From the NCBI RefSeq assembly GCF_021502575.1, contig NZ_JAKFGN010000001.1, positions 1,178,001-1,242,000 of the forward strand: 64,000 nucleotides of DNA. Reading direction: 5' to 3'. Below, in pieces: positions 20,714 to 31,978 of the stretch. The position numbers and the translations under genes are program-made. Position 1 is the first letter of the stretch, and every line of letters begins with the position of its first letter. The DNA comes from Bradyrhizobium sp. G127. GTDB taxonomy: Bacteria > Pseudomonadota > Alphaproteobacteria > Rhizobiales > Xanthobacteraceae. Under the pieces are notes generated by a model. The model was not told the DNA's origin. It worked only from the letters and a program-made list of their open reading frames with translations, and did not search any database.

Positions 20714-20757
20714 AACGGTTTCAATGATGTATAGTACATCATTGAAACCGTTTTTTA
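20714..20757 (+). promoter_or_regulatory. perfect 19-bp-arm palindrome, terminator or operator
   Basis: The left arm 20714-20732 and right arm 20736-20754 are exact reverse complements (19 of 19) around the 3-base loop TAG, and the right arm runs into six T. It lies 57 bp after the EF-G-like stop and 33 bp before the XRE gene. The T run fits a terminator for the upstream gene. The position and the central TGTA-TAG-TACA core fit an operator for the regulator just downstream. The arms are AT-rich, unlike the GC-rich terminators elsewhere in the window. Confidence 0.7.
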
Positions 20758-20786
20758 CTTGCCTTATGCTGGCTTAAGATGGAATT

Positions 20787-21065
20787 TTGGCATTGATTAC
20801 GTCATCACAGATGCGGGCGGCGCGCGCGCTTCTTGGTCTCGACCAAAAGACGCTCGCCGAACTGTCCGGGGTGTCGCTTCCGACCATCCAGCGGATGGAA
20901 GCCAGCGGCGGCAACGTGCGCGGCATTGTGGATTCGCTGACCAAGGTCATCGATGCGCTGAACCGCGCGGGCGTCGAACTGATCGGCGACAACGCGAGAA
21001 GCGATGGCGGCGGCCGCGGTGTGCGGTTGAAGGAGCCTGCTCTGGGGCGGGCCGAACAGGGGTAG
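20787..21065 (+). CDS. XRE-family helix-turn-helix regulator
   Basis: 92 residues from a TTG at 20787 (alternatives TTG 20793 and ATG 20811). The HTH occupies about residues 8-60: MRAARALLGLDQKTLAELSG then VSLPTIQRMEASGG, a typical Cro/CI-like recognition helix. The conserved end GVELIGDN and GGGRGVRLK is common in small alphaproteobacterial members. The next gene is the SulP transporter, 119 bp downstream on the same strand, which it may control. The palindrome at 20714 is a candidate self-binding site. A palindromic repeat begins right after the stop. Confidence 0.82.
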   Translation: MALITSSQMRAARALLGLDQKTLAELSGVSLPTIQRMEASGGNVRGIVDSLTKVIDALNRAGVELIGDNARSDGGGRGVRLKEPALGRAEQG

Positions 21066-21110
21066 GCATGACCCCGAAACGTGGAAACCGGTTCTCGGAA
21101 AAGGTCATGC
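21066..21110. repeat. dispersed repeat GCATGACCCCGAAA...GGTCATGC
   Basis: GCATGACC at the left and GGTCATGC at the right are inverted, with the core CGAAACGTGG-AAACCGGTTCTCGG between them. Related copies lie at 44370-44436 and 61181-61218 in this window. It starts directly at the end of the XRE gene. Confidence 0.7.
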
Positions 21111-21184
21111 CCGACAAAAGATGAGCCGGCGACGCGCCGGCAAGGTAAGCGCGGCGACGCCGCGCCATACGCAGGCACGAACAC

Positions 21185-22906
21185 ATGGACGCATCGAGCG
21201 GGCAGTCGAAGCAATCGCAGCCGACATTCGCCGAACTGTTTACCCCGAAATTCATCACGGTCCTGCGCGAGGGCTACAGCCCCGACGCCTTCCGCGCCGA
21301 CGTCGTCGCGGGCCTTACCGTCGCCATCGTTGCATTGCCTCTGTCGATGGCCATCGCCATCGCATCCGGCACCACGCCTGATCGCGGACTCTATGCCGCG
21401 ATCTTCGGCGGCTTTCTCGTCTCGCTATTGGGCGGCAGCCGCTTCCAGATCGGCGGACCTGCCGGCGCGTTTATTGTTCTCGTCGCGGCATCGGTTGCGC
21501 GTCACGGCATCGACGGCGTGCTGCTGGCGACCATGATCGCCGGACTGATCCTGATCGCCGCCGGATTCCTCCGGCTCGGCACTTACATCAAGTTCATCCC
21601 CTATCCCGTCACGGTGGGATTTACCGCAGGCATCGCCGTCATCATCTTCGCCAGCCAGATCCGCGACCTGCTCGGCATCACACTGACGGGCAAGGAGCCC
21701 GGCGAACTGATTCCGAAACTGGAAGTGCTCGGCCACGCCATCGGCACCACGAATTTTGCCGCCGTGGCGGTTTCGGTCACGACCATCGTCATCATCTCGG
21801 GCTTGCGGAAATTGCGCCCGACATGGCCCGGCATGCTGATCGCGGTCATCGTCACCGGGGTCGCCGCGGCGCTGCTGTCGTTGCCGGTGGAGACCATCGG
21901 CACGCGGTTCGGCGGCATTCCGCAGTCGTTTCCGATGCCGTCATTTCCCGCCATCACGCTCGCAAAAATTCAGGCGGTGCTGCCCGATGCGGCGGCATTC
22001 GCGCTGCTCGGCGCCATCGAGTCGCTGCTGTCCGCCGTGGTGGCCGATGGCATGACCGGCCGTCGCCATCGCTCCAACAGCGAACTGGTGGCGCAAGGTT
22101 TCGCCAATATCGGCTCGGCCCTGTTCGGCGGCCTCTGTGTGACCGGCACCATCGCGCGCACCGCGACCAACGTCCGCGCCGGTGCGCGCGGGCCGGTGGC
22201 CGGCATGCTGCATTCGGCATTCTTGCTGGCGTTCATGCTACTGGCAGCTCCGCTGGCGAGCTACATTCCGCTGGCGACGCTGGCGGGCGTGCTCGCCGTG
22301 GTGGCGTGGAACATGGCGGAGAAGCATGAATTCGCCACGCTGCTCCGTTCCTCGCGCGGCGATGCCGTGGTGCTGTTGGCGACGTTCCTGCTCACCGTTT
22401 TCCGCGATCTCACCGAAGGCATCGTGGTCGGCTTCTCGCTCGGCGCGCTGCTGTTCATTCACCGCATGTCGCAGACCACCGGCATCGAGACCTATGGTTC
22501 GCTCGCCGTCGAGGATACGCCGGACCGGAAAAAAGGCGCGCGGGTGCGCTACAGTCCCGAACTCGCCGCCGATCCCGACATCATGATTTATCGCATCAGC
22601 GGCGCGTTCTTCTTCGGTGCCGTGGCTGCGGTGGCCTCTGTGCTTGACCGGATTTCCGGCTACAAGGCGCTGGTGATCGACTTCAAGGCGGTGCCGTTTC
22701 TGGATTCCACCGCGGCCAACGCCATCGCGCAGATCGCGCTGAAGGCGCGGCGGCATGGCGTGCGGGTGTTCATCACCGGCGCATCGCCGGCCGTGCGGCG
22801 AACGCTGCTGTCCTATGGCGCGCGGCCCCCCCAGGCAAAATACCGCACCGACATCGCGAGCGCCGTCTCCGAGATCAAGCGTTTGACAGGTCCGGCCGGC
22901 GCATGA
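21185..22906 (+). CDS. SulP family anion transporter with STAS domain
   Basis: 573 residues. An inner-membrane transporter for sulfate, bicarbonate or dicarboxylates. The N-terminal signature around DVVAGLTVAIVALPLSMA starts near residue 39, followed by GLYAAIFGGF and about 10-12 membrane helices to residue 440. The C-terminal cytoplasmic STAS domain (about 455-565) contains ALVIDFKAVPFLDSTAANAI, the usual STAS phosphorylation-loop region. The substrate cannot be decided. It sits behind an XRE regulator. The upstream alkyl sulfatase at 6.4 kb releases sulfate, but no linkage is shown. Confidence 0.9.
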   Translation: MDASSGQSKQSQPTFAELFTPKFITVLREGYSPDAFRADVVAGLTVAIVALPLSMAIAIASGTTPDRGLYAAIFGGFLVSLLGGSRFQIGGPAGAFIVLVAASVARHGIDGVLLATMIAGLILIAAGFLRLGTYIKFIPYPVTVGFTAGIAVIIFASQIRDLLGITLTGKEPGELIPKLEVLGHAIGTTNFAAVAVSVTTIVIISGLRKLRPTWPGMLIAVIVTGVAAALLSLPVETIGTRFGGIPQSFPMPSFPAITLAKIQAVLPDAAAFALLGAIESLLSAVVADGMTGRRHRSNSELVAQGFANIGSALFGGLCVTGTIARTATNVRAGARGPVAGMLHSAFLLAFMLLAAPLASYIPLATLAGVLAVVAWNMAEKHEFATLLRSSRGDAVVLLATFLLTVFRDLTEGIVVGFSLGALLFIHRMSQTTGIETYGSLAVEDTPDRKKGARVRYSPELAADPDIMIYRISGAFFFGAVAAVASVLDRISGYKALVIDFKAVPFLDSTAANAIAQIALKARRHGVRVFITGASPAVRRTLLSYGARPPQAKYRTDIASAVSEIKRLTGPAGA

Positions 22907-22969
22907 TTTGACCCGTTGGCTCGCGCCATTTTGGTGTATGCCGATCGGGTCGAACCGGAGCCTGCCTTC

Positions 22970-23800
22970 ATGAGCGTTATCCCCGCCGCGTGTCTGATCG
23001 GCTGGCCTGCGGCGCATTCACGGTCGCCGCTGATCCACAAGTACTGGCTCAAGAGCTTCGGCATCGATGGCGACTACCGCATCGAGGCGGTGGAACCGGC
23101 TGCCTTCGCGGATTTCATCGCGGGTCTTGCGGCGCGCGGCTACAAGGGCGCCAATGTCACCATCCCGCACAAGGAGCAGGCCCTGGCGCTGTCGGCGCCG
23201 GATGCGCGCGCGCGCGCGGTCGGCGCGGCCAACACGCTCTACTTCGGCGATGGCAAACTGTGTTCGACCAATACTGACGTCGAGGGATTCATCAACAATC
23301 TCGATGCCAGCGCGCCGGGCTGGGATGCAGCGGAAGATGTGCTGGTGCTCGGCGCCGGCGGGTCATCGCGCGCGGTGATCTTCGGACTGATCGAGCGCGG
23401 CATCGGACGCGTGCATCTTGCCAACCGCACGGCGTCGCGCGCACAACTGCTGGCGGATCAATTCGGCGCACAGGTGCAGCCGCTGGCGTGGGACGCCATC
23501 GACACGGTGCTGCCGCGCGTGGGCTTGTTGGTGAACACCACATCGCTCGGCATGAAAGGCCAGCCTCCGCTTGCCGTTGATGTGTCACTGCTCCCGGTGG
23601 GAGCGGCGGCGGCCGATCTGGTGTATGTGCCGCTGGAAACGGATTTGCTGAAGGCGGCGAAGGCGCGTGGTCTGAAGACCGCCGACGGTCTCGGCATGCT
23701 GCTGCATCAGGCCGTGCGCGGATTTGAATTGTGGTTCGGCAGGCGGCCAACGGTGACGCCGGAGTTGCGCGCGCTGGTCGAAGCGGATCTCGCAAAGTGA
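22970..23800 (+). CDS. aroE: shikimate dehydrogenase
   Basis: 276 residues from the ATG at 22970, with CCGGAG 9 bases upstream. NADPH-dependent reduction of 3-dehydroshikimate in aromatic amino-acid synthesis. The substrate loop SRSP (18-21), catalytic Lys68 in NVTIPHKEQ, Asp103 in NTDVEGF, and the nucleotide loop VLGAGGSSRA near 127-136 are intact. NANRTASRA-like LANRTASRA follows the Rossmann strand, as in NADP-using AroE. It starts 63 bp after the SulP gene and is followed 15 bp later by a small membrane-protein gene, so the latter is likely co-transcribed. Confidence 0.95.
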   Translation: MSVIPAACLIGWPAAHSRSPLIHKYWLKSFGIDGDYRIEAVEPAAFADFIAGLAARGYKGANVTIPHKEQALALSAPDARARAVGAANTLYFGDGKLCSTNTDVEGFINNLDASAPGWDAAEDVLVLGAGGSSRAVIFGLIERGIGRVHLANRTASRAQLLADQFGAQVQPLAWDAIDTVLPRVGLLVNTTSLGMKGQPPLAVDVSLLPVGAAAADLVYVPLETDLLKAAKARGLKTADGLGMLLHQAVRGFELWFGRRPTVTPELRALVEADLAK

Positions 23801-23815
23801 GGACGAGGGACCGTC

Positions 23816-24121
23816 ATGAATAATTTTGTGAAATTCATCATTCTCGCGGCGCTTGCGCTGGTGCTTTACAGCGCCTGGACGGTTTATCAGGGCGCGCAGG
23901 GTTTCACACCCGTGTTTATCGAGGATATAAAGAAGCGGATGCAGGACGATTTCGCCGCGAAGGGTTTCGCGGTCACTGAAATCAGCATGCTCCGGCGGGG
24001 CCCGCGTGAACTCGCAGGCTTTGTGAAGTTCAAGGCGCCGGGATCGGACGCGATCGAGCAGAAGACCTGCACTGCGACCATGGCCGAGGACAAGGTGACC
24101 ACGTCCTGGACCTGTCAGTAA
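23816..24121 (+). CDS. small anchored or exported protein of unknown function
   Basis: 101 residues, 15 bp after aroE. An N-terminal hydrophobic helix (residues 5-24, FVKFIILAALALVLYSAWTV) without a clear cleavage site suggests a membrane anchor. The rest is a soluble domain with two Cys near the C-terminus (QKTCTATM and SWTCQ) that could form a disulfide in the periplasm. No family recognised. The tight spacing suggests co-expression with aroE, but no functional tie is evident. Confidence 0.7.
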   Translation: MNNFVKFIILAALALVLYSAWTVYQGAQGFTPVFIEDIKKRMQDDFAAKGFAVTEISMLRRGPRELAGFVKFKAPGSDAIEQKTCTATMAEDKVTTSWTCQ

Positions 24122-24193
24122 CAGCTGCGTGACCGGTGAAATAATCCGGCCTGGCCTGCGTAGATCATGTTGGGGCCTCCTGGAGATACCAAC

Positions 24194-24826
24194 ATGACTG
24201 TTATTCGCCTTGCAGCACTGCGTGTCGCTGCCGTATCCGCGCTGCTTCTGTCAACGTCCTATGCCTTCGCGCAGCAATCGCCCGTCAGCAACATCACGCG
24301 CGTGCGCGGCACGGTGGAAAGTCTCACGGGCGAAAACCTTCTGGTCAAATCGCGCGACGGCAAGGACGTGACGCTGCATCTCGCTCAGAACGCGGGCGTC
24401 GCCGGCGTCGCGAAGATGTCGCTCGCCGACGTCAAGGTCGGCTCCTATATCGGCGTCACCTCGGTGCCGGCTTCGGACGGCAGCCAGAGGGCCGTCGAGG
24501 TTCATGTTTTTCCGGAAGCGATGCGGGGCACCGGCGACGGCACGCAGCCTTGGGATCTCAAGCCCAATAGCAGCATGACGAACGGTGCAGTCGATGACCG
24601 CACGGTCGCAGCCAACGACGGTCATACGCTGACGGTGAAGTATCACGGTGGAGAACGGAAGGTTCTGGTGACGCCGGATACCACGGTCGTCACGTTCGTT
24701 CCGGCCAAGCGCTCCGAGATCAAGGCGGGCACGCCCGTTTTCGCGATCGCCACCAAGAAGCCGGACGGCACACTCGATGTCGCGCGTCTCAGCATCGGCC
24801 GCGATGGCGTTTCACCGCCGATGTGA
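24194..24826 (+). CDS. exported beta-rich protein (DUF5666-like)
   Basis: 210 residues from the ATG at 24194, with TGGAGA upstream. The signal peptide ends near AFA-QQS (residue 26). The mature chain consists of two similar beta-strand-rich units. The first has GTVESLTGENLLVKSRDGKD then VTLHL. The second has HTLTVKYHGGERKVLV. Both resemble the small OB-like DUF5666 repeat of periplasmic proteins. No catalytic residues are visible. It may bind a ligand or metal. A perfect palindrome follows 28 bp after the stop. Confidence 0.7.
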   Translation: MTVIRLAALRVAAVSALLLSTSYAFAQQSPVSNITRVRGTVESLTGENLLVKSRDGKDVTLHLAQNAGVAGVAKMSLADVKVGSYIGVTSVPASDGSQRAVEVHVFPEAMRGTGDGTQPWDLKPNSSMTNGAVDDRTVAANDGHTLTVKYHGGERKVLVTPDTTVVTFVPAKRSEIKAGTPVFAIATKKPDGTLDVARLSIGRDGVSPPM

Positions 24827-24854
24827 GTGGGATTGCAAAAAAGCGAAGCGGGAT

Positions 24855-24886
24855 TTCACCTCTCCCCGCAAGCGGGGAGAGGTGAA
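24855..24886. repeat. perfect palindrome, CTCTCCCCG repeat and likely two-way terminator
   Basis: TTCACCTCTCCCCG and CGGGGAGAGGTGAA are 14-bp exact inverted arms around CAAG. It lies between two convergent genes, so it could end transcription from both sides. It is a member of the CTCTCCCC repeat group also seen at 28227, 47626 and 49669. Confidence 0.8.
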
Positions 24887-24917
24887 GAAAAAGCATTCCT
24901 CTGAAATTATCTTGAGT

Positions 24918-26358
<1,441 letters not shown>

Positions 26359-26385
26359 TCGCCGCCCGTCGGGCTGCCGCGAGCC

Positions 26386-26410
26386 GGAACATGGCCCCGT
26401 CCCGGACGTT
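26386..26410 (+). promoter_or_regulatory. EcfG (general stress sigma factor) promoter
   Basis: GGAAC at 26386-26390 and CGTT at 26407-26410 are separated by exactly 16 bases, matching the GGAAC-N16/17-CGTT consensus of EcfG promoters in Rhizobiales. The -10 element ends 29 bp before the ATG of the small gene at 26440, with GAGGAG between, so the geometry is right for that gene. Confidence 0.72.
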
Positions 26411-26436
26411 ATTCCCGCGAACCCGCAGAGGAGTAA

Positions 26437-26640
<204 letters not shown>

Positions 26641-26871
26641 AGGGAGCCGCGGAAACCGCCTTCGTTTCGAGATTCCCGGATAAAATTGTTATTATTCAGT
26701 GTGATAGCGACGGTCGCCGGTCTCCGGCGGCCGTAATGATTCATCATATTTTTTGAAGGTTTTCCGACAGCAGAGGCTTTATAATCAGCTCAGCGCTACA
26801 ATGGGGCGCTCGCCAGAGCCATACAGGTGCCCAGGGTGCTTGACCGGAGACTCGGCGGAGCAGGGGAATTC

Positions 26872-28221
<1,350 letters not shown>

Positions 28222-28226
28222 TCTTC

Positions 28227-28354
28227 TTTTCACCTCTCCCCGTTTACGGGGAGAGGTCGGATCGCGCAGCGATCCGGGTGAGGGGCTGTGCTAGAAATTC
28301 TGCTCATGAGATTGCCCCTCACCCCAACCCTCTCCCGGCAGGCGGGGAGAGGGA
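28227..28354. repeat. composite palindromic element, CTCTCCCC family
   Basis: Order: hairpin CACCTCTCCCCG-TTTA-CGGGGAGAGGT, hairpin GATCGCGCAGCGATC, GTGAGGGGC, spacer, GCCCCTCAC, then CCCTCTCCCGG / CGGGGAGAGGG. The same components occur in reverse order and orientation at 47626-47770, showing one mobile-like unit of about 130-145 bp. It begins 5 bp after glmM and could end its transcript. Confidence 0.75.
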
Positions 28355-28509
28355 GCAGATGTTGCTCCCCCCGGGACGACTCGAGAGTGCAATGCAAACT
28401 GGCGCAGTCTGGCCAATCCGGCAACGCAGCCATGGTCAATTGCGGCTGGTGAGGCTGCCGCCGAGTTTGTATTTCAATTCGTTCAATCTGGAATTTGCCG
28501 GGAATTGCC

Positions 28510-29751
28510 GTGAACAAGCCCGTTATCCTGTCCGAAGATACCCTCGCTGCGCCGATCGTTGTGGATGATCCTCCGAAAGCCGCGGCGTCGGGTCCGGCCT
28601 TCGCCGTGATCGGCGCCATCAGCGTTTCGCATATGCTGAACGACCTGATGCAGTCGCTGATCCCGTCGGTTTATCCGATCCTGAAGGACAACTACGCGCT
28701 GGATTTCGGCCAGATCGGCATGATCACGCTGGCCTTCATGTTCACGTCGTCGCTGCTGCAGCCGGTGATCGGCGCTTACACCGACAAGCACCCGAAGCCG
28801 TTTTCGCTGGCGCTCGGCATGGGCTTCACCTTCGCTGGACTGATCCTGCTGAGTGTCGCGCATCATTACTGGGCGATCCTGCTCGCGGCGGCGCTGGTCG
28901 GTACCGGCTCGGCGGTGTTTCATCCGGAGTCGTCGCGCATCGCGCGCATGGCTTCGGGCGGCCGGGTCGGAATGGCGCAATCGGTGTTTCAGGTCGGCGG
29001 CAATTTCGGCAGCGCGATCGGCCCGGTGCTCGCGGCGCTGATCGTGGTGCCGTTTGGGCAGGGCAGCATCGCCTGGTTCTCGCTGGTAGCGGCGCTCGCC
29101 ATCGTCATCCTCTGGCAGATCGGCCGCTGGTACAAGCCGCGCGTCGCGCTGCGCAAGAGCGCGCATGCCGTGACGGGCGAAGAGCGGTCGTCGACGCGCA
29201 CCCTTGTCGCGCTGACAGTGTTGATGGTGCTGCTGTTCTCGAAAGCGTTCTACACCGCAAGCATCGGCAGCTACTACACGTTCTTCCTGATCCAGAAGTT
29301 CGGCATCACCACGCAGGCGTCGCAGATCTATCTGTTCCTGTTTCTCGGCGCGAGCGCGGTCGGCGTGTTCTTCGGCGGCCCGCTGGGCGATCGCTTCGGC
29401 CGCAAGTATGTCATCTGGTTCTCGATCATCGGCGCGCTGCCGTTCACGCTGGCGCTGCCCTATGTCGGCCTGTTCTCGAGCGCGGTGCTGAGCATCCTGA
29501 TCGGGTTCATCATCTCGTCGGCGACGCCGGCGATCATCGTCTATGCCCAGGAACTGATGCCGCATCGCCTCGGCATGATCTCCGGCTTGTTCTACGGCAT
29601 GGCGTTCGGCTTCGGCGGCGTCGGCGCCGCGGTGCTGGGCGAGGTCGCGGACTGGAAGGGCATCACCTTCGTCTATCAGGTCTGCGCCTTTCTGCCGGCC
29701 ATTGGCCTGCTTGCGATCTTCCTGCCGCACATCAAGCGCCACAAGCTCTGA
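28510..29751 (+). CDS. MFS exporter, Fsr (fosmidomycin resistance) type
   Basis: 413 residues from a GTG at 28510 (GGGA 6 bases upstream; an in-frame TTG at 28495 is the alternative). Twelve membrane helices. The Fsr-group hallmark ISVSHMLNDLMQSLIPSVYP lies in the first helix, QPVIGAYTDKHPKP is the loop 2-3 motif, and VGTGSAVFHPESSRIARMAS is strongly conserved in this group. GGPLGDRFGRK is the matching second-half loop. Members export fosmidomycin and other compounds. The natural substrate here is unknown. An inner-membrane protein with no regulator next to it. Confidence 0.9.
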   Translation: MNKPVILSEDTLAAPIVVDDPPKAAASGPAFAVIGAISVSHMLNDLMQSLIPSVYPILKDNYALDFGQIGMITLAFMFTSSLLQPVIGAYTDKHPKPFSLALGMGFTFAGLILLSVAHHYWAILLAAALVGTGSAVFHPESSRIARMASGGRVGMAQSVFQVGGNFGSAIGPVLAALIVVPFGQGSIAWFSLVAALAIVILWQIGRWYKPRVALRKSAHAVTGEERSSTRTLVALTVLMVLLFSKAFYTASIGSYYTFFLIQKFGITTQASQIYLFLFLGASAVGVFFGGPLGDRFGRKYVIWFSIIGALPFTLALPYVGLFSSAVLSILIGFIISSATPAIIVYAQELMPHRLGMISGLFYGMAFGFGGVGAAVLGEVADWKGITFVYQVCAFLPAIGLLAIFLPHIKRHKL

Positions 29752-29760
29752 CGTTTATTC

Positions 29761-29846
29761 GTCCTTGCAGGAGCGTAGCGACGAAGCAATCCATCGATCG
29801 CCCATCATGCGGGGATCATGGATTGCTTCGCTTCGCTCGCAATGAC
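29761..29846. repeat. dispersed palindromic repeat (GAAGCAATCCAT type)
   Basis: GAGCGTAGCGACGAAGCAATCCAT (split by two mismatches) pairs with ATGGATTGCTTCGCTTCGCTC about 30 bp later. This is a frequent intergenic unit of Bradyrhizobium relatives. It follows the MFS stop and could act as a transcription stop. Confidence 0.7.
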
Positions 29847-29963
29847 CCCGGTCGCAGGCCGGTCGCGCTCATCGCGTCAGCATCCCTGACTCACCCGTCA
29901 ACACATCGTTAGGATTTGCGGCGTGCGATGCCATGCGCGTTATCAAAGCGTTTACCGCTCAGC

Positions 29964-30014
29964 TTAAGGCGCATTAAAAATCACGGTTAAGAATTAGGGT
30001 TAAGTGCCGCTTAA
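29964..30014 (+). promoter_or_regulatory. phased TTAA array with one CtrA-type box
   Basis: TTAA occurs at 29964, 29974, 29987, 30000 and 30011, five times in 51 bp at 10-13-bp steps. The last pair (30000-30014) is exactly TTAA-N7-TTAA, the consensus for the cell-cycle regulator CtrA in alphaproteobacteria. It lies 79 bp before an outer-membrane barrel gene, a suitable promoter position. Confidence 0.5.
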
Positions 30015-30092
30015 GCATTTGCTGGCATCGTCCGCTCATGAGTTTTGTGTGTGGGGCTTTTGTCTGCCTCACCGGACGAAAGGACCGGACCA

Positions 30093-30905
30093 ATGCGTAC
30101 TCTGAAGAATCTCATTGCTGCAGGCGCTGCTTCATTGATGTCGACCGCGGTGCTCGCCGCCGACTTGCCTCTCGCACCGCCGCCCTACATTCCCCCTCCG
30201 GTCGAAGACTTCGGTGGCTGGTATCTGCGCGGCGACATCGGCTTCAGCAATCAACAGGTGAAGCGTCTGGACAATGCACTCTACTACGATCCGGGCGTCT
30301 CGGTGCAGAACACAGGCCTCGGATTCGACAGCGCGGGTATCTTCGGCCTCGGCGCCGGCTATCGCTTCAACAACTGGCTCCGCGCCGACGTCACGGGTGA
30401 GTATCGCGGCAAAGCGAATTTTCATGGTGCCGATATTGTCTCGTTTAATGGCGTTCCGACGAGCACCAATACTTATACCGGAAGCAAGTCCGAATGGCTG
30501 GTTCTCGCCAACGTCTATGCCGATCTCGGAACGTGGTGGTGCATCACGCCGTTCGTCGGTGTCGGTATCGGTGGCGCTCGCAACACGATTTCGGGTTTCA
30601 CCGATACGGGCGTACAGGATGCAAGCACCGCATTTGGTCCGACCGCCTCGAAATGGAATTTCGCCTGGGCGGTACATGCCGGCCTTGCCTACCAGATCAA
30701 TCCGAGCCTGACGCTGGAAATGGCATATCGCTATGTCGATCTGGGCGATGGCATCACCGGCGATGTGTATGCCTTCGACGGCACCAACGATCGCAACAAC
30801 CCGATGCATTTCAAGAGCATCACCTCGCACGACCTGAAGCTCGGCGTGCGCTGGGCGATCGATCCGATGCCGGCCTACGCGCCGCCGCTGATGCGCAAGG
30901 GCTGA
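30093..30905 (+). CDS. outer-membrane beta-barrel protein (Omp25/31 type)
   Basis: 270 residues from the ATG at 30093, with AAGGACC upstream. The signal peptide ends at VLA-ADL (residue 22). A short Pro-rich linker (APPPYIPPP) precedes an eight-strand barrel signature: GGWYLRGDIGFSNQ, GAGYRFNNWLRADVTGEYRG, VGVGIGGA, WAVHAGLAYQINPSLTLEMAYRYVDLGD and LKLGVRW. Such proteins are abundant in rhizobial and Brucella outer membranes (Omp25/Omp31). The last residues PAYAPPLMRKG extend past the final strand. A strong terminator follows 38 bp after the stop. Confidence 0.88.
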   Translation: MRTLKNLIAAGAASLMSTAVLAADLPLAPPPYIPPPVEDFGGWYLRGDIGFSNQQVKRLDNALYYDPGVSVQNTGLGFDSAGIFGLGAGYRFNNWLRADVTGEYRGKANFHGADIVSFNGVPTSTNTYTGSKSEWLVLANVYADLGTWWCITPFVGVGIGGARNTISGFTDTGVQDASTAFGPTASKWNFAWAVHAGLAYQINPSLTLEMAYRYVDLGDGITGDVYAFDGTNDRNNPMHFKSITSHDLKLGVRWAIDPMPAYAPPLMRKG

Positions 30906-30943
30906 TCGCGTTTCTTCTGTCTTCTCCCCTCCTGACAAACTTC

Positions 30944-30976
30944 AACGGCGCGGAATTCTCCGCGCCGTTTTCTTTT
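30944..30976 (+). terminator. rho-independent terminator
   Basis: 11-bp perfect arms AACGGCGCGGA and TCCGCGCCGTT around ATTC, followed by TTCTTTT. Follows the first outer-membrane protein gene. Confidence 0.88.
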
Positions 30977-31057
30977 GCGCGCCAACGGGCGAGGCAACGG
31001 TTGGTTAAGGTTAACGCGGCATGATTGAACGTAGTTAAGCGTTTATGGAGTTCGGTA

Positions 31058-31885
31058 ATGCGTCGGATCGTATTGGCGATGATGTTAGCCGCTGTGGTGC
31101 AGGGCGCGCAGGCCGCGGACTTTCCCGATCTTCCGATCTTGCGCGGCAGCCTGCGCGAAGGCCTGGGCGCGCGCTATGCTAGATGGGACGGCTTCTACGT
31201 CGGCGGACAGGCCGCCTACGGTTCCTCGGATCACAATTTCAACGGTGCGACGAAGGATATCGCTGCACAGCAGCTCGCGCTCACCACCGTCGAGCAGGTA
31301 CTGCAGGTGTCCACCTGGCCGGTGATCGGTGGCAAGGTTTCCCACCAGAACGCAGCCTTCGGCGGTTTCGCCGGCTACAATGCGCAATGGAGCGATACCG
31401 TGCTTGGCGTCGACGTCAGCTATATGCATGGGACGTTCGGTGCAAAGGCTAGCGGCAACATGGCCCGGCAGATCACCGTCGATGACGTCAACTATAGCGC
31501 AAATGCCACTTCGGCCGCCTCGATCAATTTCACGGATGTGCTTACCCTACGCGGCCGGGCTGGATATGCGGTCGGCAACTTCCTTCCCTATGCTTTTGGT
31601 GGTGTCGCTCTTGGACTGGCCGACAGTAACAGGTCGAGCATCATCAGAAGCACGGGCACCTATGTCGGCACGGGCACCCCGACGATCACGGATTACGACG
31701 TGACCTACAGCAAGGCCGAGAACAAGCACGGCCGTCTGATGGTCGGTTACACCTTCGGTGTCGGCGCAGAGGCCATGCTGTTCGGCAATTTCTTCGCGCG
31801 CGGCGAATGGGAATATGTCCGCTTCACTGGTCCGATCGACACCAATGTCAACACGGTGCGCGGCGGTCTCGGCTACCGGTTCTGA
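31058..31885 (+). CDS. outer-membrane beta-barrel protein
   Basis: 275 residues from the ATG at 31058, with TGGAG 8 bases upstream. The signal peptide ends near AQA-ADF (residue 20). The mature protein has the typical GFYVGGQAAYGSSDHNFNG opening, then paired strands (FGGFAGYNAQWSDTVLGVDV, LRGRAGYAVGNFLPYAFGGV, GRLMVGYTFGVGAEAMLFGN) and ends in VRGGLGYRF with the terminal Phe required for barrel assembly. It is related to, but clearly different from, the preceding barrel protein. The terminator between them and several TTAA sites near 30996-31040 suggest separate expression. Confidence 0.85.
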   Translation: MRRIVLAMMLAAVVQGAQAADFPDLPILRGSLREGLGARYARWDGFYVGGQAAYGSSDHNFNGATKDIAAQQLALTTVEQVLQVSTWPVIGGKVSHQNAAFGGFAGYNAQWSDTVLGVDVSYMHGTFGAKASGNMARQITVDDVNYSANATSAASINFTDVLTLRGRAGYAVGNFLPYAFGGVALGLADSNRSSIIRSTGTYVGTGTPTITDYDVTYSKAENKHGRLMVGYTFGVGAEAMLFGNFFARGEWEYVRFTGPIDTNVNTVRGGLGYRF

Positions 31886-31978
31886 CAGGATCGCGCTTCG
31901 CAATTCTCTTTTGCAGCCTCCGTTCTTGACCTAGGATGACGTGCTCCGTTGCGCTGTCGCTCCGGTCGGGAGGCGGTC

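Noticed and set aside
26753-26785. TTGAAG and TATAAT as a glmM promoter
   Set aside because: The -10 is perfect, but the spacing of 21 bp is too long for a standard promoter, so it was not listed as a feature.
28227-28354. Repeated palindromes considered as CRISPR
   Set aside because: No regularly spaced identical direct repeats with unique spacers and no cas genes. The pattern is nested inverted repeats.
28483-29742. 419-residue open frame opposite the Fsr-type exporter
   Set aside because: His/Arg/Gln-rich reverse frame of a membrane-protein gene, a known artefact in GC-rich DNA.
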